Shown: positions 35,601 through 45,262 of the stretch, in pieces
Layout of the letters: each line of letters opens with the position of its first letter
Numbering within the stretch: the first letter of the stretch is position 1
Source of the DNA: Combretum micranthum
Taxonomy: Eukaryota; Streptophyta; Magnoliopsida; Myrtales; Combretaceae
Assembly (NCBI GenBank): GCA_024138025.1
Contig: JAMXBD010000395.1
Location: 984,930-1,048,929, forward strand
DNA length: 64,000 bases
Reading direction: 5' to 3'
Notes under the pieces: generated by a model
Databases searched by the model: none
The model's input: only the letters and a program-made list of their open reading frames with translations
Told to the model about the DNA's origin: nothing
Position numbers and translations under genes: made by a program

Positions 35601-38600
35601 CTGAAAGGTCCCTAGGTGGTCACAAGCCATTCCTGGTGTTGGTTTGGCCAGTCAATGTATTATCGATGAATGAAGCAGCAAAGTTCAATATTAGCAGAGT
35701 TGCATTAAATTCTGTTTCTAATTTCATCCTCAGCACAATTAGTGTAAAATAGACAAAACTAAATGACGGTTTTGAAATTGAAAAAATCATTAAATTGGCA
35801 TGTAGAATATGTTGGGCGACAGAGCGAGTGTGATTTCCTTCTTTTACGTAACATTTATAATTACGTGGAACTGAAACACCCAATAGTTACGAACAATTCA
35901 TACGTGGAGCAATGCATCCACAAGATTCTACAATGACAAACAAGTCCTAGAGCATCCTAAACCCTCGAATTGTTACCTTACCACATCATCATTTTAATAA
36001 ACTCTTTCTTTAGGGATCTTTTTGCTTTATACAAAGTCCTTAAAAAAAATTCCTTAGTATTTTTTTCAAGTTTAGCAGGTCTTGTTATCTATTGTTTGCT
36101 TTGTTTTAATTTTGGTTTGCAATTTTCCTTCTTTGACAAGACATATTTGTTGAGATTAAATCTTATCCCTAAATTAAGCAACACATGCGCAAAATTAGGG
36201 CACAAATCAGGAACAAACGCAGGATGATATGATTGAGGAGCTGGATTTTAATTAAGTTAATATTAAAATTATGTATATGAATTTAGTTACTATTAAAACT
36301 ATATTGCATCTTGTATATGCATAAAAATTTTATTAATGATTTTACTATAATATTTTCTAACTTCATAAATATGAAAAAATTATTTAATAAATAATTAAAG
36401 GTATTTAGTGAATTTGGTAACATATCATATATATATATATATAACTTCAAAATTAATTATCAATTAAAAATAGAGTTAATAGATGGTATACTTTATACGA
36501 TAAAATCATAACATTTATAATATGAACAATATAATTATTAGTTGTAGTGCACTACGAATAAAAAATAATTGTTCAAGAGTTTATTTAGTTAAATATAATT
36601 TTATGATAAATGAATTTAATTCTATTAGTTATTATGAAAGAAAAAAAATTAAAAAAAAAAAGAATGTGCGAAAGAAAAAAGATAATGCAATAAAATGTAC
36701 TTGATAAAAAGGAAAAGAGAGTAATAAATACACTTATGGGATTCAAACTTATGATCTCATAGAAGTATAATCATACACTTAACCACTAGACCATATTTAG
36801 TTTTGTGTTGTTATGTGCTTTTTATAATATACATATAATATATATTTTTTTTTTAATTTAAAAAAATTCAAAAAGTAAACTTTTTCTGGTCTTTGGTTTT
36901 TGGGGTGGGGAGGCGCTGGGGCCCCTACCCAACACCCCCGTGGATCCGTCCTTGGCACAAATATATAGAAATAATTGTAGAAGTGTATCTGAGTACATGA
37001 TATAGAAAATGCACAAAATCCCTTTGATTTGAATGGTTTCATCTTCCAAGACAATACGTGGTTTTTAGGAGATTTCCTCTCTAATGATGGGAAGTTAGAA
37101 GAGTAATGTGTAAGCATGACTTAGGAACCATGACCATATATTTATATATAAGTCTATATTTATTATTTCTTATTTTGCCTATCAAAATACGAAACAATAT
37201 ATCTGATTTTTATATATAATATTTCGTATTTTATATACATGTGTATATATATGTAGTTAAAACTCATAACTTTATTATATCACTTTATTTGGATTTTATA
37301 TGTTATGATAGTCTTACTACACAATTAATTTAATTTAATTTACACATATGAGCCCACAAAATTAGTTTATTTGAAATAAACCTTATAATTGTGTATAAAC
37401 CATATGAGTACTCACAATTTTTGCTATCATTTTTTTGGTAAATTTTTTTCTTTTTTTTTTTTTTTGGGGTCTACCATTATCAAATGCATCTTGAAAGAAT
37501 TCGATCCATTAATCATATTAATATAAGACCAAAGCGAGCTTTGTCACATATGTCATAACAAACCCTTTAATGATCACATACATCAATATAATTGAATAAC
37601 ATGAATCAAGTATAAATGTGTAGTATGGAAATTACATATAACGTGATCTAATATATCTATTTTCAACTGGTCCAACCTTATACTTTATATCGTATGAGTT
37701 TAGATATCCAATTTGAAAAGACAACACTACAACTAGAACTAACTGAAAACTTTAACCATAACTGTATTATAGTTTGTAGACAATACAATATATCTATAAT
37801 AATGAGTAATAACTCAAAAAACAAACTCTCATTGAAACTAAATATCTTGAAAATACATAATATGGGTTAATCTCACTCACGATACTTGAATTTTTTCGCT
37901 TTTAACAAAATTATACCTAAACAGAAATTTGTTGTAAGAAAATACAATCACTTTTTAAAAATTTCACTCATGGAACTTGTGAACAAAATCCATCCATTTT
38001 TCCGTCCGAATGTTGAAATGACGGATTACATTAATTAAAATATTTTTTTCCACGTTGGCAACTTTTTTTTTTTCCCCACATTTTTCCTTCTCTCTCCTCC
38101 TCCTCTTCTCCTCCTAACCCTAACCCTGAAAAAAAAAAAAAAAAAAAAAAAAGAAAAGAAACCTTTGCATCTAGGATTAGATTATTGATTTTTCCTCTCT
38201 CGCTTGTACTCTCTTTAATCTCTCACCTATGGCATCCCTCTCTCTATCTTCTTTCTCTCTCTAATTAAGCTAAAGTCGAGGAACTTGCAAATGACTTTAT
38301 GTCTTCTTTTCAAATCTATGCTAGAATTTAGATTTGAAACGCATGATTTTGCAAAGATGATAGTTTAACCTAGATGCATTTTATAAATTTTTCTAATCAT
38401 TAGACAAAAATCCCATTACTCAAACTGAATGGTATGACCATATGGTGTTTGTATCAGATTTCCAGTAAAATAAATATTTAGGTTATGAAGATTTTTATAT
38501 TTAGTTTTTTTATTTGGATCAATATTTAGGTTAGAGATAGTTTTATTATTATGTTTAGTCTATTAGATTGCACAAAATTTAATTAGATTTGTTAGTTTAC

Positions 38601-38986
38601 TTTTCTAGTTTTTTAAGTAGTTATATGTATGGCTCAAATTTGGCCTCAATTTTAAATAATTACTTTTTCTTGTCATGATCATGGATTGAATGAAAAAAAT
38701 AATAATGATATCTCTATTGATTTGTTTGTTGTTGTTCTTCTTCTTCTTTTCCCCTATTTAAGACATTACAAAGTTAATTCTTAGTTGATTTCAATTTTAC
38801 AATATAAATATTCCTTCGATTCGTTTGACTTAATTTGAATTTCAATGGTACGTGGCTAGTGTGTGATATTCAGCAATTTGGACTTACTTTATTTATAATT
38901 CTTGGCTTCCGGCATTCTTTGTATTTTGTATTTGGCATTGGTTTCAATCACTTTAGGTTTAGGTGAACATAGGAATTCAAGGTTTG

Positions 38987-39025
<39 letters not shown>

Positions 39026-41031
39026 TTTTAAAGAAACCCTTTATTACTTTTGGTGAATTTTCTTAACAGTTATTATAATTATTACATAATTTAGTTTTCT
39101 AAGTCAATTTCCGTATCTTACACGTACTTTCCATTACTATAAATTAGTTCGCTTGTGCTGTCCTACATCATGTATGCTCAGTCGGATTTCTTTTGTTTAC
39201 TCTAATTTTGGAATAGGAAAGATCGATTTGTTTGAACATCTATTTCGCTGCTATTACTTGGCCATATTTAGTAATTGTACTTTACATTATAACAGATGAA
39301 ACCCAGCGTGAGCGTGTTCCATTAGAGTTTCTAGATTCACCAGGATTTGAGAGAATGGATAAGGTAAGGTTTTTAAAGCTGGACCATGCAGATATCACTG
39401 GAAGCACAAATCGCGACATTATGAGGCAAAGAGATTTTTTATGGCAATGTCCTCCAGATTTGCTAGCAAAACATCATTTCCAATGTTTAGAAGTTTTGGA
39501 TATGTCATGGAGCGGGATACCGGATGACTGGGGAGGTTGGAAGAAAATTAAGGTAAATTCTTTTAAACATGTTTTTGCACATCTTACCTCAGCTGAGGAA
39601 CTAGCTAGATAGGTTGGTTACTGAATTAAATTTATCGTTGAAGGATAACTGATATTGCCTCTTTCTTTTTCATTTTTGAAGGTGCCGCAACTAAGAGTTC
39701 TGAAGCTTACAGGCTGTTGTAACCTAATATTGACTCCTGACTTCTCTTTTTGCCCAAATTTGGAGATGCTAATCCTTGAGCATTGTTCGCGGCTAGTTAA
39801 GATAGATCCTTCTATTGGTAAATTACAACGTTTGACAACCTTAAGTTTGAGGTATTGCCTTGAACTTCAAGTGCTGCCAGGAGAAGTGGGTTGCTTGACA
39901 GCTCTAAAGGAGCTTCCTCTTGATGGAACTTCTTTGCAAGAAATTCCTTTGTCGATTGCCCATTTGGAAAACCTCCATTTTCTTACTGCCATTAATTGTT
40001 TCTCATTAAGTCATCCACCTGATTCATCTCGTAAGTTGCAGTCCGTCAAAATCTCCAAACTTGATTATGCCAACATTACTGAGCTTCCTTTCTTCATTGG
40101 GGAAAAGATGAAACTTCGGCATCTGTCGCTACGGGGTTGTCGTGGTATAAAGACACTCACAGCTTTAGTTGGTGAAGTGGAGAGCACATTGGTAGAGTTG
40201 GATGTGTCAAAGACAAGCATTTCCGAACTACCTAAATCAATTACAAAGCTCAAAGCACTGAGAATATTAAAAATGGAATTTTGCTTCATTACAGAATTTC
40301 CCCTGGGTTTCGAAGAGTTGGAAAGGCTGGAAGAAATCCATGCATCCTGGTGTAGATACTTGAAACAGCTTCCTAGTGATATCGGGAAACTACGGTCTCT
40401 GAAAGCCTTGATGTTAAGAAATACTGGCATTTCTAATATGCCAGAAAGCATTCAGAATCTCGTGTCTCTTCAGACCCTTGATTGTACCTCCTGCAGCAAC
40501 CTTCAGAATCTACCAAAGCTTCCCGTCACTTTAACTTCCCTGCGTGTGGAATCAAAGAGATTGAAGACTGAGGGATGTGATTTTTTATACTGGCTGAATC
40601 GATGTGCCTCCCTGAGGACGTTGAGGTTGTGCATTCCATCACTCACAGACTTACCCGACTTTCCAGATTCTCTGATGACATTAACCTTAAGTTGCAGAAA
40701 CTTAAAGCATATCCCATCACTTCCTTTGGAAATTTTAGTTTTGTCTATTCAAGATTGTAAGTCGTTGATGGAAATGCCGAATGTTGAGAACATGAAAAAT
40801 ATGCAGGAGATGGAAATTTCGGGCTGCCCAGGAATTCAGAAAATCGAAGGGCTTGAAAGTCTTGAGGCAATGCGAGTCCTAACCATATCAAGCAGTGGAA
40901 TAGTATCACTCAATGGACTTGACAAATTGACAAATCTGACAAGACTAACCATATCAGACTGTCCTTCCTTACATGAATTTCCAGATCCATCCACATTAAA
41001 GGAAAAGGGTGTCGATGTACATTGGCATTGA
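29062..41031 (+). CDS. TIR-NBS-TIR-NBS-LRR immune receptor gene (possible pseudogene: one frameshift)
   Basis: An intracellular NLR receptor of about 1,500 codons in five exons: 29062-29666, 30296-31535, 31845-32896, 39296-39552, 39682-41031. All four splice junctions have GT-AG ends and matching phases (2, 2, 1, 0), which supports one fused transcript. Domain order: TIR1, NB-ARC1 (P-loop GIPGIGKTTLAK, LIVLDDVE), TIR2, NB-ARC2 (P-loop GRDGTGKTTLAK, LIILDDIAE), then about 500 residues of LRR. NB-ARC1 stops before the winged helix and runs straight into TIR2. The MHD motif of NB-ARC2 reads MHR. A one-base shift in an A6 run near 30640 breaks exon 2; it may be an assembly error or a real null. 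This TIR-NBS-TIR-NBS-LRR order is known in Arabidopsis. The alternative is two adjacent receptors, but NB-ARC1 has no LRR or 3' end of its own. Confidence 0.78.
30296..31535 (+). CDS. Double-TIR gene exon 2: NB-ARC1 and TIR2
   Basis: The acceptor is CTTTTGCAG. NB-ARC1 starts around residue 203, with its P-loop near residue 263. Reading changes frame in the A6 run at about 30636-30641; the GTATTTTAATTTCAG there is far too short for an intron. The second reading continues through LIVLDDVECLD, KKIILTTQKPELL and GIPRVIQSVGSYLSN to LSHDYLS near 31120. TIR2 then begins at 31183 (CYDVVLSFDARD) and has IFIPVFSKSYASNSSCLEML; the catalytic position is methionine. The donor is GTAATG. Confidence 0.8.
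31845..32896 (+). CDS. Double-TIR gene exon 3: NB-ARC2
   Basis: The acceptor is TATTTTGCAG. It encodes a full NB-ARC: NHLVGIDEHVERV, Walker A GRDGTGKTTLAK, Walker B LIILDDIAE, GSRIIITAN (resistance NLRs usually have a TTR-like triplet here), LRMSYDRLDEMQKKTFLDIAC, and an MHD-like MHRAVRDFG. The donor GTACTT at 32897 leaves phase 1, which fits the next exon. Confidence 0.83.
33920..34005 (-). repeat. tRNA-like SINE fragment
   Basis: On the minus strand there is a box A-like TATAGTTTAGTGC (about 33982-33994) and, about 30 bp on, a box B-like GGTTCAATTCC (about 33940-33951). A similar pair lies at 53.15 kb on the plus strand. Confidence 0.55.
34992..35275. mobile_element. Mutator-like MITE in intron 3
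   Basis: The ends GGTTAATATCATGAATGGTA and (reverse complement) GGGTTAATGGTACTACAACT begin long inverted repeats. The flanks TTAAAATAA and TTAAATAAA look like a slightly decayed 9-bp target duplication. The terminal ATCATGAAT and TTGGTACTT words recur in the larger element at 42.5-43.8 kb, so both may belong to one family. Confidence 0.68.
36735..36800 (-). repeat. tRNA-like SINE head
   Basis: On the minus strand GGTCTAGTGGTTAAGTGT (box A-like, about 36775-36792) is followed about 25 bp on by AGTTTGAATCCC (box B-like). It lies beside the GC-rich island at 36.88-36.96 kb, and the two may be parts of one dispersed repeat. Confidence 0.55.
36880..36957. repeat. GC-rich island in intron 3
   Basis: About 75 bp with GGGGTGGGGAGGCGCTGGGG and CACCCCCGTGGATCCGTCC stand out in otherwise A/T-rich intron DNA. 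The GGACGGATCC word on the minus strand resembles ends of dispersed plant repeats, possibly hAT-like; the class is not proven. Confidence 0.4.
39296..39552 (+). CDS. Double-TIR gene exon 4: NBS-LRR linker
   Basis: Encodes 85 codons from ETQRERVPLEFLDSPGFERM through KVRFLKLDHAD to LEVLDMSWSGIPDDWGGWKKIK. It is the counterpart of exon 3 of the TNL at 45.4-45.7 kb, which has LVILDMSWSKVTHKWSGWNP at the same place. The donor is AAG/GTAAAT. Confidence 0.8.
39682..41031 (+). CDS. Double-TIR gene exon 5: LRR
   Basis: 449 codons of plant TNL-type LRRs (units such as LRVLKLTGCCNLILTPDF and LEILVLSIQDCKSLMEMP), ending TLKEKGVDVHWH then TGA. The domain recognises effectors or guards partners in this family. 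It has no stop or shift, so the 3' half of the gene looks preserved. Confidence 0.87.
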   Translation: MPQLRVLKLTGCCNLILTPDFSFCPNLEMLILEHCSRLVKIDPSIGKLQRLTTLSLRYCLELQVLPGEVGCLTALKELPLDGTSLQEIPLSIAHLENLHFLTAINCFSLSHPPDSSRKLQSVKISKLDYANITELPFFIGEKMKLRHLSLRGCRGIKTLTALVGEVESTLVELDVSKTSISELPKSITKLKALRILKMEFCFITEFPLGFEELERLEEIHASWCRYLKQLPSDIGKLRSLKALMLRNTGISNMPESIQNLVSLQTLDCTSCSNLQNLPKLPVTLTSLRVESKRLKTEGCDFLYWLNRCASLRTLRLCIPSLTDLPDFPDSLMTLTLSCRNLKHIPSLPLEILVLSIQDCKSLMEMPNVENMKNMQEMEISGCPGIQKIEGLESLEAMRVLTISSSGIVSLNGLDKLTNLTRLTISDCPSLHEFPDPSTLKEKGVDVHWH

Positions 41032-42476
41032 AAAATTCATATTGGAGACTCAGTGACGCTGATAATTTGATGGAAGGGAAACAAACGGGCAATCAAGTGG
41101 TGTAAAACATTACTTCCTCTGTACTGACATTTTGAATAGATGCTTCTCTAGACCCTGCAATAGTACCGATCCATTTAGCCTGTAAGGGATACATAGTTGC
41201 ATATTACTGCATGTCATCTATATGATGTGCCATTCAATAGTTAGCAAATGTGCATTGCATGCGAATGAAATGTTGCAGTGTTTGTTACGACGTATCTGCT
41301 AGTTGAAATAAGATTAAGATAGTCTTTTTTTTTTTTTTAAACTTTTAGTGTATTGTCTTTTTTACACGAAAAAAAAATGTTGGGTTTAAGTTTTTTACCG
41401 GTTAATAAGTTGTTGAAAAAGCCTGATGTCTAATTTGAATCTCTACTTTTAAAAAAAAAAAAATTGCTTGCTTATGAATTTTGTAAGAAGTATTGATTAC
41501 ATTTTCCTTTTCAGAAAACATGTCTACCTATTACTACGTAACAAAACAATTTTTTATTTACTACATAGAGTGGAAGGCAAAACTTATTGACTTTGTGTAT
41601 GGTCGGTTATAGAGGCAGCGGTGTGCCCCCACCTCTTCGATGAGTTGAATTCACTGATGTATTATCCTTCTTGCTGGTTCATTTGAATATGGATCATTTT
41701 GTCAGCATTCATTATCTGTTTTCATAATTTAGGTGTGTTTAACATTTTTTCTCATTATATTTTGAAGAGATGGATTAGAAGTGCAATAAGTAACTCCAAA
41801 ATAAAAAAATATGTCAAAACTACTTGAGAATAAGCAACATTGTTGTAAAACTCATAATGACTTGTTTTAATTAGCCATCTTATTAAGTAAAGAAGGATCA
41901 ACATGTCAAGACAGCTATAATTCTGTGTCTTAAGCAAAGCAAGGTTATTAATATCTCTAAGAATATTCATTCTCATACAAACTTTCACGAAGAGAATACT
42001 TGTCATAATATCATTAGGAACAATGCAATACTTGATCCACAAATAACAAAAACAAAAGGAGCGACTAATATAAAAAAAGGACATGAAAAAAGAAATAAAT
42101 AACCAAATCAAATTTGATATTCACTCTTAAATTTAGACAATTAAAATATTATGTTTCAATTTTTAAAGAAAATATAAATGTTGATTGGTTTTCATTTTTT
42201 TCGTTTTTGTAGATGACTCTCATTAGTGACATGAGATACTAAAATCAAGAATTGTTAAATAAAACGTGATTCATTTTTTTTTTTTTTTCTAAAGGTTGTG
42301 TCTTGCTATTTTACTTAACTGACTTAATATAATTGTTAATGTTAATTTTGACTTTACATTTTAAAATTAAATTGTATCAGGTGTTGTGTCTTTTGTCCAT
42401 TATTGTTTTTTTCTTATTTCATTTTTCTCCCCATAAAAAGATAAAGTAAAGCTTTGGAGATATGAAAAGTTTACAG
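41032..42476. other. 3' flank of the double-TIR gene
   Basis: Presumably holds the 3' UTR in its first few hundred bases (AATAAGATT-like words near 41310). The rest is AT-rich; the minus frame at 41755-42111 has no family resemblance. Confidence 0.45.
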
Positions 42477-43786
42477 ACAATATCATGAATATTACCTAAA
42501 CTTTAAAAAAATATTCAATTTAGTATATCAACTTTTAAGCTGTTAAATTTGGTACTTAATCAAAATTTTTCGAGTTATTGTTCACATCACAGTTAAATTA
42601 CATAATGACCATTTGTATATAGCCACCCATGATGTGATATGTGTCATCCGATTTAAAAAGAAAAAGGAAAAATTAAAACCATGAAGGAAAAACATAAAAA
42701 TAAAAATAAAAAAGGCAAACCTAATCCAAGGGAAGCATCAACCCACAAGTTATCCATATTTTTCCTCATAATGTCTCTTTAAGTAGAGAAAAAGAGAAAT
42801 TATATTAACATATTAAAACAAAAAAAGAAAATATAAGAGAGACTACAAAAAAGGAAAAAATAATAATATCAAAAGAAAATTATTATATTAACGTATTACA
42901 AAAGAATATATATACACACATATATAATTCTCTATTGAAATGTTCTTGCCCTGTTGTTTCAAATTTAATTTTTTTCTAGGAAACATTTCAACGTCGTTTC
43001 AATATTCTTTGTTCCTTTATCTCAAAGAACCGATTGATCTCGTTTGTCTAAATCCTCAACTTAGGGTTTCTTTCTCCTTTTTAGCTCCACAACGCCTCTC
43101 CCTAATATTCTACTGAAGGTGAATGGAGAACGACAGTAGCAAGCAGTGTTTCAGTACTGTGTTAAGTGTGGTGAGTGCAATTGAGTTGACTTAGTAGGAG
43201 GCTTGGATTCATTTATCGAGTTCAAGTTGTTGTGCTCTATCCTTAGTAATGAAGATGGATGATGGCTTGGTGAGGAAGATGATGGTGCAGTGACTCAAAG
43301 ATGGATGACTGAGTTTGAATTAGTGTTCGGCCTAGAGGAGAAAACTAGATAGAGCAAGAGAAAGTCGAATGTGTCAAGGGAGATGGCCACGGGCTGTTTG
43401 GCTAGATAAGGGCACTATTTAGAGGGAGAAAAGGAAGCTAGAGAAAGAAAGGGGATTAAGGATGAAGAGGGTTGAGGAAGAAAATGAGTTTAGAGAAATA
43501 ATGTGTTTAGGGAGAGAGAAATTGTGAAGAAGAAGATGATTAACTTGGGTTAAGTTTATCCTTTTTTATTTTTTTCTACTTTCCCTCCATAGGTTTTCTT
43601 TTTTTACAAATCGGATGACAAATGTCATGCTATGAATAGTAATATACAAATGCCCATTTGGTGATTTAATTGGGATATGAATGTTGACTCAAAAAGTTTT
43701 GATTGGATACCAAATTTAATAGTTTAAAAATAGGGATAGTAAATTGAATGATTTTAAAAAATTAAGGTGGTATGCATGACATTATC
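42477..43786. mobile_element. Mutator-like element with ~185-bp terminal inverted repeats
   Basis: The left arm (42477 to about 42662) and the right arm (about 43604 to 43786) are imperfect inverted repeats that share TTAAATTTGGTA, CATTTGTATAT and GTCATCCGATTT in mirrored order. The 940-bp core has no transposase. Long inverted repeats without coding capacity suit a non-autonomous Mutator-like element. It sits between the two converging receptor genes. Confidence 0.75.
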
Positions 43787-44374
43787 CAAAAAAATTATTA
43801 ATAACTTACTACTTATTTCAGGGTTGAATGGAAAAAGAGTACATAATAAAACATCGATAAAGAAAGAGAAAAAAAAAACTATATATAATTATATTTAAGA
43901 TTGATTATAAAATATATCAATAAGAAAGAGACAGTTAAAATTGCGCATTTTAGTAGTTTTTTATCCTTACGGTCAAATGTCTCATTGTTAATCTAACCAT
44001 TAAAATAAATATAGTAAATGAAATATTAACTATTTAAGTAATTCGATTGTGATTGAATATGGTGTGAACCATTAGATAGTGACGGAACAGATCCCATTAA
44101 AATTAATAGCGGGACCATAAAATTTTCCTAACTTATCATTATTTATTGATTTATGGGCACACACCGGTTTGGAATATCCCTAAATTTTGGGTCTTGGAGA
44201 AACTAAATAGACATCCACGTAAAATCATATATTTATAACACTAACTTATTCACGGGGCTATTTGTATAATGGATTCGAACACAAAAACATACATTCACAG
44301 TAAATACTCATCTTTATCGATAATATTGGTAAATATATCAAAAGATTGTTTTAACACTGTACACACAAATTGCT
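43787..44374. other. 3' flank of the minus-strand TNL
   Basis: AT-rich with no gene. It should include the 3' UTR of the TNL ending at 44375. Confidence 0.5.
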
Positions 44375-45262
44375 TCAGAATGTTTTATGTGGTCCAGTAT
44401 ACAGGAAAGTCAAACTAGCAGGCAGATCTGGCAAAACCCTAAGTTTCTCACACATATAGACGTCAAGGACCTGCAGCTGAGAAAGCCCAGAGATGCCGTC
44501 TGGAAGTCTGGAAATTTTTGTAGCTGACAGCTTCAAAGTTTTTAGATAACACAGTCTGGTGATACTATCAGGAATTCCTCCTTCCATTAAGCGACAGTCT
44601 GAGAAATCAATAATTTTCAAACTTGTTAATTCTGATATATCTTCAGGAAATTCTGATAGACCAGTTCCAGCCATTTCCAGATCTTGCAAATTCTTCAAAT
44701 CTTTGACCCCAGGAGGGAGTTCCCCAATTGTTGTGTATGACAAGTTCAGTTTGACAAGGGACGTTAGTCGTCCAATATCATACGGAAGCTCGTCGACATT
44801 TTCACATTTATTTAATGACAAGGTCTGAAGTCTTGGGAGTGAGCAGATTGAATCAGGGAGTATATCTATGCCAGTATCATCCAATGCCAGATGTGAAAGA
44901 GACTTTAACGCACCAATGGAGTTGTCTAATATTTTTAAGCTTTTACATCCACAAGCACTAAGCTGTCTAAGTTCCTTCATTTCTGTCCCGAAACTAATTC
45001 TCGTTATGGCAGTTCCATCGATAATCAGCGTTTGCAAAGTCCCCATGGAACTCAGTTCTTCAGGCAATTTGGTGATATTACTACAGCCCTTAATGTTTAA
45101 GTAAACTAAAGTTTTAATCGTGCCAGAAGGTATGTTAATTTTGCTCAACCGAGAGCACCCTCCAAAATCGAGTCTTTCTAATTGTCTGTATTCTGGAAAC
45201 TGTGGAGATTCATGCAAATCATTACATTCAGCCAGCTGTAAGACTTTTAGGTTTGTCGCTTT
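44375..45262 (-). CDS. TNL exon 4: LRR
   Basis: 295 codons and a stop. About a dozen LRR units (for example LVYLNIKGCSNITKLPEEL and LQTLIIDGTAI). It ends TFLYTGPHKTF, without an obvious post-LRR domain. Confidence 0.9.
   Translation of the reverse strand, partial: KATNLKVLQLAECNDLHESPQFPEYRQLERLDFGGCSRLSKINIPSGTIKTLVYLNIKGCSNITKLPEELSSMGTLQTLIIDGTAITRISFGTEMKELRQLSACGCKSLKILDNSIGALKSLSHLALDDTGIDILPDSICSLPRLQTLSLNKCENVDELPYDIGRLTSLVKLNLSYTTIGELPPGVKDLKNLQDLEMAGTGLSEFPEDISELTSLKIIDFSDCRLMEGGIPDSITRLCYLKTLKLSATKISRLPDGISGLSQLQVLDVYMCEKLRVLPDLPASLTFLYTGPHKTF

Larger units (their letters stand above)
32897..39295 (+). other. Intron 3 of the double-TIR gene (6.4 kb), repeat-filled
   Basis: It starts GTACTT and ends TTATAACAG. 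It contains (TA)n tracts (33892-33918, 38991-39022), two SINE-like sequences, a MITE at 34992-35275, a loose GGTAATATTGAAAAGG-type repeat at about 33985-34320, a GC-rich island near 36.9 kb, and poly-A and poly-T runs. No gene of its own is seen. Confidence 0.7.

Noticed and set aside
36797..37117. Minus-strand frame of 106 codons over the GC-rich island
   Set aside because: Composition follows the repeat, and no domain or splice context is seen.
38110..38130. AACCCTAACCCTG as interstitial telomere repeat
   Set aside because: Only two imperfect units that do not match the plant CCCTAAA repeat.
41755..42111. 118-codon minus frame rich in F, I and Y
   Set aside because: AT-driven hydrophobic composition, with no start context or homology seen.
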